A stretch of 30,490 bases of DNA from JBBQWZ01 sp038210135 (lineage in GTDB: Bacteria > Acidobacteriota > Terriglobia > Bryobacterales > Bryobacteraceae): the NCBI GenBank assembly GCA_038210135.1, contig JBBQWZ010000058.1, positions 1 to 30,490 of the forward strand, written 5' to 3'. The notes under the pieces were generated by a model, which saw only the letters and a list, made by a program, of their open reading frames with translations, searched no databases and had not been told where the DNA came from. Both the position numbers and the translations under genes were made by a program. Of this stretch, positions 8,170 to 16,177 are shown in pieces; within the stretch, counting starts at the first letter, position 1; each line of letters starts with the position of its first letter.

Positions 8170-9156
8170 ATGAGCAGCGCGCATGCCGGCGAATCGCAGG
8201 GAGAACAGGCTGGGGGCGGACTACAGGGTCCCGTAGGGTTACGGAACCGGGTACAGCAAGTCAGGAACACCCAGCGCGATCAGAAACTAGTGGCCGGGTT
8301 GCTGGCGGCACTGCCTGTCAGCCGTGGCGGCAAACAGGGCGTATGGTACGCTCCGCCGCTCTCGGGGCCTGCAGGAATCTGCACGGCAGCACTGGCCAAC
8401 GCGATTTGGGACTTTCAACAATTCTGGAAATCAAACGGCCTCTTTGATCACATTGACGGTGTTATCGACCCGAACCAGCATTCCTGGCGGACGCTGATCA
8501 GCTTGGCTAAGGGCCAACCGGTGACACCGCCAGGCGAGGATGACGTGCTGATCCATGCCGAACCGCGCGACCCTGGAAGCTGGCAGATTACAGGTATGTG
8601 GTCGGTGGCGCGAGGCGACGCTTCCCTGGTTGGCGGCGTCAAGATGGAGATTACCCAGCCCGACGGAGAGAAATTTGTCTTGAAGGCGGCCGGCACGGGT
8701 CGGCGCTTCCACATGGGGCCTAAAGATCTGGGCGATACGCTTGCCGAGATGAAAGGTTCTCCAGCAGCTGTGAGCGCCGCGGTACTTGTCGAAACTCTGT
8801 CGAACGGCATGGGCTTCTCGGTGGCCGGTTTCATGCAAAAACTGTCTGCGGGAAAATATGCGCAGATCAGAACGAATGGGACAATTTACCCGAACCCGCT
8901 ACGTGCGCTGACCGGCTTTCCTGATCTGCCTGTTTCACGTCAAACGCTCGGCAATAACGTCTTCGGCATTGCGTCCGTTTCCGGGGGAGCGCTGGCTGTT
9001 AGCGGCGCTGGCGTGGTTGTCTTTGGCCAGAAAAGTATTGGGGCCCCTTGGCTAGCGGACGCGCTGGCGATTTACGGCTCAAGGGGCTACGCTCTGCGGG
9101 GCGGCGGTGAGATTGCGGGCATGGTTTACCATACCGTTCGCTTGGAGAATCTATGA
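8170..9156 (+). CDS. Protein with peptidoglycan-binding-like N-terminal module
   Basis: A 328-residue protein without a signal peptide. Residues about 20-115 follow the pattern of peptidoglycan-binding-like modules: a variable leader, AGLLAALPVSRGGK, then the ALANAIWDFQQFW helix and the DGVIDPNQHSWRTL turn, matching the family form AIxxFQxxxxxxxDGxVDPGGxTxxxL. These modules often sit on secreted or contractile-injection-associated proteins of Acidobacteriota and Proteobacteria. The middle (about 140-185) looks like beta strands (SWQITGMWSVARGDASLVGG), and the C-terminal ~100 residues are Gly/Ala/Val-rich (GIASVSGGALAVSGAGVVVFG), possibly membrane-interacting. Start ATG 8170 has a GAGGAG about 12 bases upstream, somewhat far. 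No partner genes are nearby, so a T6SS or injection role is only a guess. Confidence 0.75.
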   Translation: MSSAHAGESQGEQAGGGLQGPVGLRNRVQQVRNTQRDQKLVAGLLAALPVSRGGKQGVWYAPPLSGPAGICTAALANAIWDFQQFWKSNGLFDHIDGVIDPNQHSWRTLISLAKGQPVTPPGEDDVLIHAEPRDPGSWQITGMWSVARGDASLVGGVKMEITQPDGEKFVLKAAGTGRRFHMGPKDLGDTLAEMKGSPAAVSAAVLVETLSNGMGFSVAGFMQKLSAGKYAQIRTNGTIYPNPLRALTGFPDLPVSRQTLGNNVFGIASVSGGALAVSGAGVVVFGQKSIGAPWLADALAIYGSRGYALRGGGEIAGMVYHTVRLENL

Positions 9157-9302
9157 GCGGTGGCGTCGAGTTTTCAAACTCAGGAACTACTCCTTTATAG
9201 TGATGCTGGCATGGTTGTGCAGCGGCATCAAACATAATCGGGTGTTCGCGTGCATCAGGAATCCGACTTGAAAGAACCCCGCGCGTGATCAATGCTGTAC
9301 AC

Positions 9303-9356
9303 ATGCTGACCATTGGGTACGTGCGGGTTGCAACTGACAAGCAAGCCGAGCGCGGC
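9303..9356 (+). pseudogene. Serine recombinase N-terminal scrap
   Basis: The frame from ATG 9303 begins MLTIGYVRVATDKQAERG, which is the N-terminus of the resolvase/invertase family (consensus IGYVRVSTDxQxxxG, with the catalytic Ser of VST replaced by Ala here). After about 18 codons the similarity stops and the same frame continues into a PAS/sensor-kinase sequence. Only this scrap of the recombinase remains. Confidence 0.6.
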
Positions 9357-9762
9357 GTCGTGGTTCTTACATTCTCGGATGTGACACAGCTTAAACAGGC
9401 CGAACAGCAAGCCCAAGCCGCTAAGACTACGCAGAGAACATTGTTGCCAACATACATGAGCCGTTGCTGGTGCTGGACGATGACCTACGAGTTCAATCGG
9501 CAAACGAGGTTTTCTTTACAATGTTTCAGGTCACCGCGAGTGAAACGGAAGGACAGCTATTCTTTGATCTTGGCTCGGGGACCTGGGACAAGCTCGAACT
9601 GCGGCGGTTGCTGACCGAAGTGCTTCCCGAGCGCAAGACCATGGAAAATTTTCAGGTGGAACAAGGCTTGGGCACAAGACAATGTGTCTTAATGCCCGCC
9701 GCATTGACCATGTGCAGCTGATTCTTCCGACCATGGAGGATATTTCAGAGCGAAAGCAGCGC
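9351..9762 (+). pseudogene. PAS-domain fragment of CheB/CheR-type fusion sensor protein
   Basis: Three frames join into one PAS segment. First VVLTFSDVTQLKQAEQQAQ, then NIVANIHEPLLVLDDDLRVQ plus SANEVFFTMFQVTASETEG and LSGTWDKLEL-like text (actual GSGTWDKLELRRLLTEVLP), then LNARRIDHVQLILPTMEDIS followed by ERKQ. This is the linker-PAS arrangement found after the methyltransferase in chemotaxis CheB/CheR-PAS-kinase fusions. Frameshifts lie near 9432 and 9680. Neither the CheB/CheR catalytic domains nor the kinase domain are present, so it is a remnant. Its end runs convergently towards the membrane protein gene on the other strand. Confidence 0.7.
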
Positions 9763-9847
9763 GTGACGCTCGAAAGGTGCCGGAGCGTTAGCTGTCGGGC
9801 GAAACGATGGCTTGATTCAGTGCGCGCTATCAAGGATCGACCGAATA

Positions 9848-10264
9848 TCACTTGGGTCGAACGATGGGGGCTGGAGGAGGAGGCAAAGGCGCTCCGCCCT
9901 CGCCCTCCCACGCCGCGATCGATTCCTGTTCTTGCGGCCTCGCCGCACGCCATCGCGCCCAGCCTTGGGAAAACGAGTCGGGAGTCCGTGATACGAATCG
10001 TCTCCACGCCGGACTCTTAGCCGCAAGATGATCCGGTACGGCCCGGAAGCCAGCCATCAGCAGAACGACGCCAGTCACGGAGGCGAGAATCGTGAAGAGC
10101 GTCAAACCAGGAACGTCAAACGCGTAGTACACGCCGGAGGCGATCAGAACTGCCGCCGCCAGGAAGCCGAGATCAAGAAGAATCGGCTCCCGTGTCTTCC
10201 GGAAGAATTTGCTCACGACGAAAGCAGCCAGCAAACTCCAAATCACAATGTCAACGATAAGCAT
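9848..10264 (-). CDS. Small membrane protein, unknown function
   Basis: A 138-residue protein with three predicted membrane helices (about 3-18, 30-49 and 54-72: IVDIVIWSLLAAFVV, LDLGFLAAAVLIASGVYYAF, LTLFTILASVTGVVLLMAGF), followed by a basic, Trp-rich cytoplasmic tail and a proline-rich end (PLPPPPAPIV). No family recognised. The hydrophobic pattern is only coherent in this frame, which supports it as real. No strong ribosome site precedes the ATG. It is flanked by decayed sequence on both sides. Confidence 0.55.
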   Translation of the reverse strand: MLIVDIVIWSLLAAFVVSKFFRKTREPILLDLGFLAAAVLIASGVYYAFDVPGLTLFTILASVTGVVLLMAGFRAVPDHLAAKSPAWRRFVSRTPDSFSQGWARWRAARPQEQESIAAWEGEGGAPLPPPPAPIVRPK

Positions 10265-10918
10265 AGAGGTGTCCTGTCGACCGTCAAACCGTTAGCGAGT
10301 CATTCCGTAACTCCGGGGCACTGGGCGGTCGCTCGCGGCGTAGTCCGCCCAAGCTTCCGCCGTAGAAGAAACATCTTCCGCCCCACAGCGTTGTCGTCTC
10401 AATCCAGACAGATCGGGATCCCGCAGATGTCCATCGGCGTTTCCGCCGCGCATCGAGAACACTTCGTCATTAGTACCGCTCTCTATCGAGCAGGCCTAAA
10501 GTGTGGCCTACCCGCCGAAAGAAAGATGGTCTGTTTTGCTCTCGCTCTTCCAACTGAGCCCTACCAAAAGTTGGGTTACCGAGCATGAAATGAACTCCAT
10601 TGGTTCATGATCTGCATGATCCGGCTTACCCCCCTCCGCGCGCGCGTCAGGATTGCTCTGGAGGATTCTTAAATCCAGATGTTGTCGGAGTATTGGAGCT
10701 CGCCCAGGAGATTGCAAAGAGTTACCGATTTCGGAACGTCACTGACGACATCGTTCCTGGCACGAAGGATAGCCCGATTGGCGGCGCAAGTGCTTGCTCT
10801 ATTTGCGGGCTTGTCAGACGAGTAGAGCTGCGCTATCCGGTGATTTGCTGCGGCACTCTCAACCGTTGTTGCGTTGGATCGGGCAACAGGCGCTCGAGAT
10901 TGGTGGGTTGCCAATGGT
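10265..10918. other. Gene-poor stretch
   Basis: No gene I can support in about 650 bases. A short open frame near 10679-10825 (plus) reads MLSEYWSSPRRLQRVTDFG and ends quickly; no family is apparent. A small dyad ATGAAC/GTTCAT lies at 10590-10608. Open frames listed on either strand lack ribosome sites and domain character. Confidence 0.4.
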
Positions 10919-11131
10919 CTAGTGTTTGTTATGGTTCAGAGCGTCACGGACTTTTGCCACGTGTGTTCCGTGAACACGGATTGCTTCGTGCAACTGGTCG
11001 CCGGTCACATTGAGTTCGTGAGCCCAGTAGTGAATATCGGAGGCCATCTTGGGATTGATTTCTTTGGGGTCGTGAGGTCCCTTCGGTTTGGGGAGTTCTC
11101 GTCCTTCTGGAAGGGGCCGTTCTTCTGACAT
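10919..11131 (-). CDS. DUF3606 family small protein
   Basis: A 70-residue protein with a charged, proline-rich leader and the DUF3606 core: INPKMASDIHYWAHELNVTG followed by DQLHEAI and VHGTHVAKVRDAL. The family pattern is YW-x(3)-[FL]-x-[VC]-[ST]-x(2)-QL-x-[ED]-A-[VI]-x(3)-G-x(3)-V. The function is not known; members are small cytoplasmic helical proteins, often in multiple copies in soil bacteria. The ATG at 11131 is preceded by GAGGAA at seven bases, a good start. It is a single-gene unit on the minus strand. Confidence 0.8.
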   Translation of the reverse strand: MSEERPLPEGRELPKPKGPHDPKEINPKMASDIHYWAHELNVTGDQLHEAIRVHGTHVAKVRDALNHNKH

Positions 11132-11239
11132 GTTTGATTCCTCGTTTCGAATTGGCGAAAATGATTCGCCCTTCCTTCGATGCTCCAGTTGAGGTCTTTG
11201 TTTCAGACGGCCTGGGACTAATGGGAATCTATCAGATCG

Positions 11240-11291
11240 TTACGGACTTCGCCCCTCCAGAAAACGTTTTCAAAACGTCATTTCGCTTCGT
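11240..11291 (-). repeat. Short dispersed repeat A, copy 2
   Basis: About 50 bases aligning with 2914-2966: shared TTACGGACTT, CTCCA-x-AAAAC, CAAAACGT and TTTCG blocks. It abuts the orphan TIGR03437 fragment that begins at 11298. A 47-codon open frame from 11161 crosses it (MIRPSFDAPVEVFVSDGLGL), but I do not trust that as a gene. Confidence 0.5.
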
Positions 11292-11297
11292 AACGCT

Positions 11298-11486
11298 ATG
11301 CTAATTCAGAGGAACCGGCTAAACAGCGCGCAGATCCAATACGCTGGCGTCGCGCCGAGGCTTAGCTCCGGGGTGTTCCAGGTGAACCTATACGTCCCGG
11401 CAGAAGTAACGCCAGGCCTTCAGTCGATCCAAGTGAATGTAGGGCGTGAAATCGCGCCGTACTCGTTGATGATCGCTATTCAGTGA
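11298..11486 (+). pseudogene. Orphan TIGR03437 (Solibacter-type) C-terminal domain fragment
   Basis: Sixty-two codons ending in TGA read AQIQYAGVAPRLSSGVFQVN, then LYVPAEVTPGLQSIQVNVG and APYSLMIAIQ. This is the end of the TIGR03437 domain (consensus QYAGxAPGxxxGxxQINVxxPxxxxxGxxxVxxxxG), a C-terminal domain of large secreted proteins in Solibacter relatives. Nothing upstream in this frame supplies the rest of a secreted protein, and the ATG at 11298 falls inside the domain, so I treat it as the last piece of a lost gene. It is a good lineage marker. Confidence 0.75.
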
Positions 11487-11614
11487 GCAAGTAAAAGCAA
11501 AGTGTAGTGTCCGCACGGAACGAGACAATTGCGCATGCCGCCATTTCATACGCACGAGGCAATATTTCCCGGCGGATCTGGCGCTTTCCTGAGCCGCGGG
11601 CGCCCCCGCGATCA

Positions 11615-12145
11615 CTAGCTTGCTTTCACCGTGTTCCGCAATTCTTGGAGCAACACCAATTGATCGCGCTGCAAGCGTATCAATTCATCCCACTGATTCT
11701 GACGCAACTCGTCAATTTTCGTGTGCAGAGTCGTGATTTCCATCTCCGACTTCACGTTGACATCGTAGTCGTGCGTGGAGTCCAGACGGTCTTTCGCGGA
11801 CTGCCGGTTCTGGCTCATCAGGATCACCGGGGCTTGTAACGCCGCCAGCATCGACAGAACCAGGTTCAGCAGGATAAATGGATAGGGATCGAAACTTTTC
11901 CCGGCCGCGACGTTGAAGAGAATCCAGACCGTCATGACACCAAGGAACAGCAGGATAAAGGTCCAGCTTCCCCCGAAGGCCGCCACTTGGTCCGCCAAGC
12001 GCTGCCCAAAGGTTTGACTGGAATCGAAAAGGTCATTCTTGTGCGGCAACTTGATTTCGCGCTGCAAAAAACGTGCAATTACCCTGCGCTCATGCTCGCC
12101 GGCCGCACGAATTTGCTCTGTCAATGCCTGCGGATCAAAAGTCAT
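11615..12145 (-). CDS. DUF1003 family inner-membrane protein
   Basis: From ATG 12145 the protein has 176 residues. The DUF1003 core includes two membrane helices (TFILLFLGVMTVWILFNVA, then YPFILLNLVLSMLAALQAPV) with the hallmark DPYPFILLNL and MSQNRQSAKDRLDSTHDYDV followed by NVKSEMEI. The C-terminus is a coiled-coil-like helix (LHTKIDELRQNQWDELIRLQ). The family role is unsettled. The start at 12145 is chosen because GGAGA lies six bases upstream; an in-frame ATG at 12178 would add 11 residues. Single gene, likely its own transcript. Confidence 0.88.
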   Translation of the reverse strand: MTFDPQALTEQIRAAGEHERRVIARFLQREIKLPHKNDLFDSSQTFGQRLADQVAAFGGSWTFILLFLGVMTVWILFNVAAGKSFDPYPFILLNLVLSMLAALQAPVILMSQNRQSAKDRLDSTHDYDVNVKSEMEITTLHTKIDELRQNQWDELIRLQRDQLVLLQELRNTVKAS

Positions 12146-12422
12146 TGTTTCTCCAGAAGTGGAAGGATCAAGGAGCAACTAGCGTCGCTACAACCCTAGT
12201 AGAACACCCTCGACGCTGACGCTTACTTCTCATTCACTATCCTGAGTTTCGACTTCGGATTGCTCGACGGGAAATACATCGCGAGTCCACGTCTCGGTGG
12301 CCAGATTGGGTTCGTGGTGGATTTTTCCGTGCCTAACGTAGGCTTGGTTCAGCTTCAAATGGTCCGGAGTTTGCCAAAGATCTCGAATATTGTTTACGCG
12401 GCCGGTGATCTTGCTTGATGAA
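12146..12422. other. Intergenic region with unassigned minus-strand frame
   Basis: A minus-strand frame ending at 12230 reads KITGRVNNIRDLWQTPDHLK, then LNQAYVRHGKIHHEPN, but has no start outside the ADOP gene and no recognised family. It contains one copy of the GCCTACG-TAGGC repeat (12329-12352). I regard it as degraded sequence. Confidence 0.35.
12329..12352 (-). repeat. Dispersed dyad repeat B, copy 1
   Basis: Minus-strand reading CTGAACCAAGCCTACG, then TTAGGCAC; 23 of 24 bases equal the copy at 19319-19342. The core GCCTA-CGY-TAGGC is an inverted repeat. Confidence 0.6.
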
Positions 12423-15008
12423 CTAATCGGCGCGCAGGGATTCCAGTGGATCGATGCGCGTCGTCCGCCACGCGGGGACCAGGCACGCAATCACGGCAAC
12501 CGAAAGGACCGCGGTGGGCGCGAGCGCGAAGGTCCAGGGGTCGGTCGCGCGGATTTCGAAGAGCATGGTGCCCAGCCATCGCGTCGCGTAGAAGGCGATG
12601 GCGACTCCGATGATTACGCCGGCGGCGACGAGGCGCATCCCCCCGGCGAGGACCAGACCGACGACCGCCAGGGGTTCGGCTCCTAGAGCGAGGCGGATTC
12701 CGAATTCGCGCGTCCGCGTGGTGACGGCGTAAGATATGACACCGTAGAGGCCGATGCAGGCGAGCAGCAGCGCGGCTCCGGCGAAGGCTCCGAAGAGTTG
12801 CGCTTGTACGCGGCGATCAGTGAGCTGCGAATCGACGAGGTCGTCGAGCGCCATGACATTGGAAACCGGCTGCTCGGGATTTACGGCCAGGATCTCGCGG
12901 CGAATGGCGCCGGTGAGCTGAACGGGATCGCCGTAGGTGCGAACAGCCAACGCGGCGGGCGCGGCGAAGCTGGCTCCGCCCTGGCGATAACCGACATAGA
13001 GGATCGCCTTCTGCGCCTTGTCGAGGCCCATCTCCTTCACGTCGGCGACGACGCCGATGATCGTCAGCCAATCCGGCACCATCATGATGCGCACGCGCTG
13101 ACCGACCGGATTCTCGCCCGGCCAGAACTGCGCGGCCATGGTCTTGTTAATCACCGCAACAGGCTGCGAGCCCATGCGGTCGCGCGAATCGAAGACGCGT
13201 CCGGACTGCTGGCTGATTCCGAAGGTCTTGAAGTAGTCGTCGGTCACGTGACGGTACATGGCGCTCTGGCGCTGCGGCGGTTTACCTTCGATATCGATGG
13301 TCATGATTCCGCCGCGCCAGTTGAGCGGAGTGGTTGAAGAGTACGCAACGGAGAGGACTCCGGGCAGCGCGGCCACACGTTCGAGAACCTCATTGTAGAA
13401 ACCGGTGCGGCGATCGAGAGTCTGATATTTGGGCGAGAGAATCGTGTCCATAGTCAGGACGTGGTCGGCGCGGAAGCCGGCGTCGATTCCGCGCAGGCGG
13501 GTGAAAGTTTGGAACAACAAGCCCGCGGCGATCAGCAGAACGACGGTCAGTGCGACCTCGCCGAGGATGAACCAGCGGCGTGCTCCGGCCTGACCAGAAC
13601 TGCCGGACATCCTGGCGCCGCCTTGGCGAAGGGCGAGGTTGGGGTCGGTGCTGGCCATGCGCCAGGCGGGTCCGACGCCGCAAAGGATACCGGTGAGAAG
13701 AGATGCGGCGATCAAGATCGCGAGTACGCGTCCGTCGATGGCGAGTTCGGTGTAGCCGGTCATTGAACTGGGAATCAGAGGCTTCAGGAAGTGCAGTGAG
13801 AAGTGCGCGACGACGATTCCGGAGAGGCCGCCTAACAAAGCGAGGACCATGTTCTCGGTGAACAGCTGACGAGCGAGACGCCAGGATCCGGCGCCGAGGG
13901 CGGCACGCACGGCGAGTTCACTCGAGCGGCTCATGGCGCGGGAGAGGAGCAATCCGGCGACGTTGGCGGCAGCGATGAGAAGCACGCACAGAGCTCCGGC
14001 AGTGAGCGCGAAGACGCCCCAACGGACTTTGCTGGTCAACTCCTCGCGGACAGGAACGGCGATCAGCTTCTGACGGCGGTCCTCGGCGGAATCCTGCGCG
14101 AAGATATATTGCGAAACAGAATCCATCTCCGCGGCGCAGTCTGCCCAGGAGACGCCATCGCGCAAACGGCCGACGGCGTACATGTAGAACGAGTGCCGAT
14201 TGGCCCATTTCTCGGGCGACATACTGAGCGGCATCCACAGGTCGGCGTGATAGTAGAACTGAAATCCGGGAGGCAGGATTCCGATGACGCGCGTCGGGGT
14301 TTCGTTGATGCGGATGTCCTGGCCGATGATCGAGGGCGAGAGGTTGTAGCGGCTCTTCCAGACTTCGTAGGTCAGAATCACGACGCCGTCGCGGCCGGGC
14401 TGGTCTTCGCCATTCTCGAAGAAGCGCCCTCGCAGGGGGCGCATTCCGACGACGTCGAAGAAGTTGGCAGTGACCAGGCCAGACTTGAAACGCACCGGAT
14501 CGCCATCGCCGGTAATGTTGGCGTCGGCGCGGGCGAGTCCGGCGGTAGAGAAAGCTCGGACGTTGCGGCGCATTTCGGTTACGTGGCCGGGCGCGATATC
14601 TCCGCGCGGAAAGCCCTGTTGGGTGGCATCGAGGAACACCATCGCGAGGCGGTCCGGATCGGGGAAGGGCAGGGGACGCAGCAGCAGGGCGTCGGCGAGG
14701 GTTAGGATGGCGGTGTTCGCGCCGATAGCGAGGGCCAGCGTCGCAATGGTGATCAGCGTGAAGGCGGGCGCGCGGCGGAAGCCGCGAAAGGCGTGGCGGA
14801 TGTCCTGCAGCCAGCTCTCGAGGGTCGGCCAGGTCCACGCTTCGCGGCTGTCCTCTTGAATCGTGCCGACGTTGCCGAAGGCGCGGCGGGCTTCCGCGTC
14901 GCCGCTCGAATCGGCGGCCTTCATAGCGAGGTGAGTCTGAATCTCTTCGTCGATTTCGGAGTGGATCCGGCTCCGGCGCCTCCAGGCGAATAGCTTGCGG
15001 AAGAACAT
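12423..15008 (-). CDS. ADOP family permease (MacB/FtsX-like)
   Basis: An 861-residue member of the acidobacterial duplicated orphan permease family (TIGR03434). Order: cytoplasmic prefix domain (about 1-60, with SEIDEEIQTHLAMKA), helix 1 (about 83-105, LITIATLALAIGANTAILTL), MacB-type periplasmic domain (to ~320), three helices with LLIAAANVAGLLLSRAMSRS, a second periplasmic domain, and a final three-helix FtsX unit (ACIGLYGVISYAV, then TRTREFGIRLALGAEP) ending RIDPLESLRAD. Such permeases resemble MacB without an attached ATPase; the ATPase partner is usually unlinked, and substrates are unknown. It follows padR by 15 bases on the same strand, so the two form an operon and PadR probably represses it. 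A ribosome site AAGGA lies about nine bases before ATG 15008. Confidence 0.95.
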   Translation of the reverse strand: MFFRKLFAWRRRSRIHSEIDEEIQTHLAMKAADSSGDAEARRAFGNVGTIQEDSREAWTWPTLESWLQDIRHAFRGFRRAPAFTLITIATLALAIGANTAILTLADALLLRPLPFPDPDRLAMVFLDATQQGFPRGDIAPGHVTEMRRNVRAFSTAGLARADANITGDGDPVRFKSGLVTANFFDVVGMRPLRGRFFENGEDQPGRDGVVILTYEVWKSRYNLSPSIIGQDIRINETPTRVIGILPPGFQFYYHADLWMPLSMSPEKWANRHSFYMYAVGRLRDGVSWADCAAEMDSVSQYIFAQDSAEDRRQKLIAVPVREELTSKVRWGVFALTAGALCVLLIAAANVAGLLLSRAMSRSSELAVRAALGAGSWRLARQLFTENMVLALLGGLSGIVVAHFSLHFLKPLIPSSMTGYTELAIDGRVLAILIAASLLTGILCGVGPAWRMASTDPNLALRQGGARMSGSSGQAGARRWFILGEVALTVVLLIAAGLLFQTFTRLRGIDAGFRADHVLTMDTILSPKYQTLDRRTGFYNEVLERVAALPGVLSVAYSSTTPLNWRGGIMTIDIEGKPPQRQSAMYRHVTDDYFKTFGISQQSGRVFDSRDRMGSQPVAVINKTMAAQFWPGENPVGQRVRIMMVPDWLTIIGVVADVKEMGLDKAQKAILYVGYRQGGASFAAPAALAVRTYGDPVQLTGAIRREILAVNPEQPVSNVMALDDLVDSQLTDRRVQAQLFGAFAGAALLLACIGLYGVISYAVTTRTREFGIRLALGAEPLAVVGLVLAGGMRLVAAGVIIGVAIAFYATRWLGTMLFEIRATDPWTFALAPTAVLSVAVIACLVPAWRTTRIDPLESLRAD

Positions 15009-15023
15009 GGGTCAGGGTCCTTA

Positions 15024-15350
15024 TTAGGCCGTTTGGATGACTTGTTGGATGGCGTGAGAAACGCGATCGAAATTCTTGAGCTCAAGCGCGAGCTGCTTGC
15101 GGCCGGTACGCGTCAAGCCGTAGTAACGGGCACGGCGGCCATTTTCGGTAATGCGCCATTCGCCTTCGAGCCAGCCTTTGACCAGCATCTTCTGAAGCGC
15201 GGGATACAGCGTGCCCTCTTCGATCTGTAGAACTTCGTTGGAGATTTGGGCGACGTACTGGGCGATTCCGTAGCCGTGCATCGGTCCGATGCGGGCTACG
15301 GTCCGGAGCAATAGCAGGGAAAGCGTTCCTGGCGGGATCTCGGCTTTCAT
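15024..15350 (-). CDS. PadR family transcriptional regulator
   Basis: A 108-residue winged-helix regulator, the normal length for the acidobacterial PadR type that accompanies ADOP permeases. The N-terminal domain includes LSLLLLRTVARIGPMHGYGI, the recognition region LQIEEGTLYPALQKM and the wing GEWRITENGRRARYYGLT, followed by a short dimerisation helix. PadR proteins repress their own operon and are released by ligand or stress. It is the first gene of the pair with the ADOP permease at 12423-15008, so autoregulation is expected, though I did not find a clean ATGT-n8-ACAT operator. Start ATG 15350 has GAGG close upstream. Confidence 0.93.
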   Translation of the reverse strand: MKAEIPPGTLSLLLLRTVARIGPMHGYGIAQYVAQISNEVLQIEEGTLYPALQKMLVKGWLEGEWRITENGRRARYYGLTRTGRKQLALELKNFDRVSHAIQQVIQTA

Positions 15351-15732
15351 ACCCTCGTTGGACTACCCTAGCTGGTCTATGGTTAGCCGCCGAGCGGCAA
15401 TTTATTTCAGAATCATCACTCCGGCCAGGGGCTTTTTCGAAAACACAGGCGCGATTGCGTCGGCCGCGGTGGCTAGCCTACCGCTACCGGCGCACGGCGA
15501 TTCCAGTAACGAGTCTGAAACGCGGTGCCGCTTCGGCCTCTCGCTTTTTCCTTACTGTGGAGGCGCGATCACCGTACGAGAATTCCCCTTCCGGCGCGCA
15601 TCGAGGTCGTCCATTCTGTCTTCTCCAAACCGCCTGTGACGAACCGCAAATCGCTCGCTAACCGAACCGTCAATCGCTCGTCCAAAGGTGGTTTGGGCGA
15701 CCCTTGCCCGAATGCCGCTCCCGAGACGATTT
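15351..15732. other. Intergenic region upstream of padR
   Basis: About 380 bases with no gene recognised. It must contain the padR promoter on the minus strand, but I see no clear -10/-35 pair or operator. Confidence 0.35.
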
Positions 15733-16177
15733 ATGAACGCACCTGCTTGGCTCGACAACCGGATTGCTGACTTCCACTATGCATGCCCGCATGCTCCGTA
15801 AAACTCCAGGAGCCACCAGCATCGCTGTTCTCTCGCTCGCGCTCGGAATCGGCGCGAACACTGCAATCTTTTCTCTGGTCGATGCGGTACTGCTGCGGCT
15901 TCTTCCCGTGGCTCTCGGTGCGCAGCGCGCCAATGTTTTGTGGCTCGTCGTCCGCGACGCCGCCATACTTGTCGTTGTGGGTGCCGTCATCGGAGTGTCC
16001 GCGTCGCTGGTTTTGGGTAGTCTAGTGAAGTCGTTCCTCTACCGAATCGATTCACAGGATCCGGTGACGATCGCCGTTGGCGTTCTGGTTCTCGCAAGCG
16101 CTGGCGCACTTGCGAGATTCATCCCGGCGAGGCGCGCATCCAGCGTGGATCCGATGACTGCCCTGCGTCACGATTAG
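15733..16177 (+). pseudogene. ADOP permease collapsed by internal deletion and frameshift
   Basis: The reading starts MNAPAWLDNRIADFHYA at ATG 15733, then shifts by one base near 15783 into ARMLRKTPGATSIAVLSLAL and GIGANTAIFSLVDAVLLRLL, which is ADOP helix 1. Immediately after LLPV it jumps to ALGAQRANVLWLVVRDAAIL and the last two FtsX helices, ending FIPARRASSVDPMTALRHD. A full ADOP has about 800 residues; roughly 650-700 are missing between these two in-frame halves. The open part alone (from ATG 15779) would encode a 132-residue protein with three or four membrane helices and no periplasmic domain. It probably has no permease function. It is not the same gene as the intact ADOP 700 bases away, as the sequence differs throughout. 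Confidence 0.85.

Noticed and set aside
10028..10588. 186-codon plus frame over the small membrane protein
   Set aside because: Antisense to the hydrophobic minus-strand gene; no start signal or family.
11161..11304. 47-codon plus frame MIRPSFDAPVEV...
   Set aside because: No ribosome site and it runs through repeat A; not distinguishable from chance.
13918..14838. 306-codon minus frame inside the ADOP gene
   Set aside because: It is an Arg/Pro-rich shadow of the ADOP reading frame.
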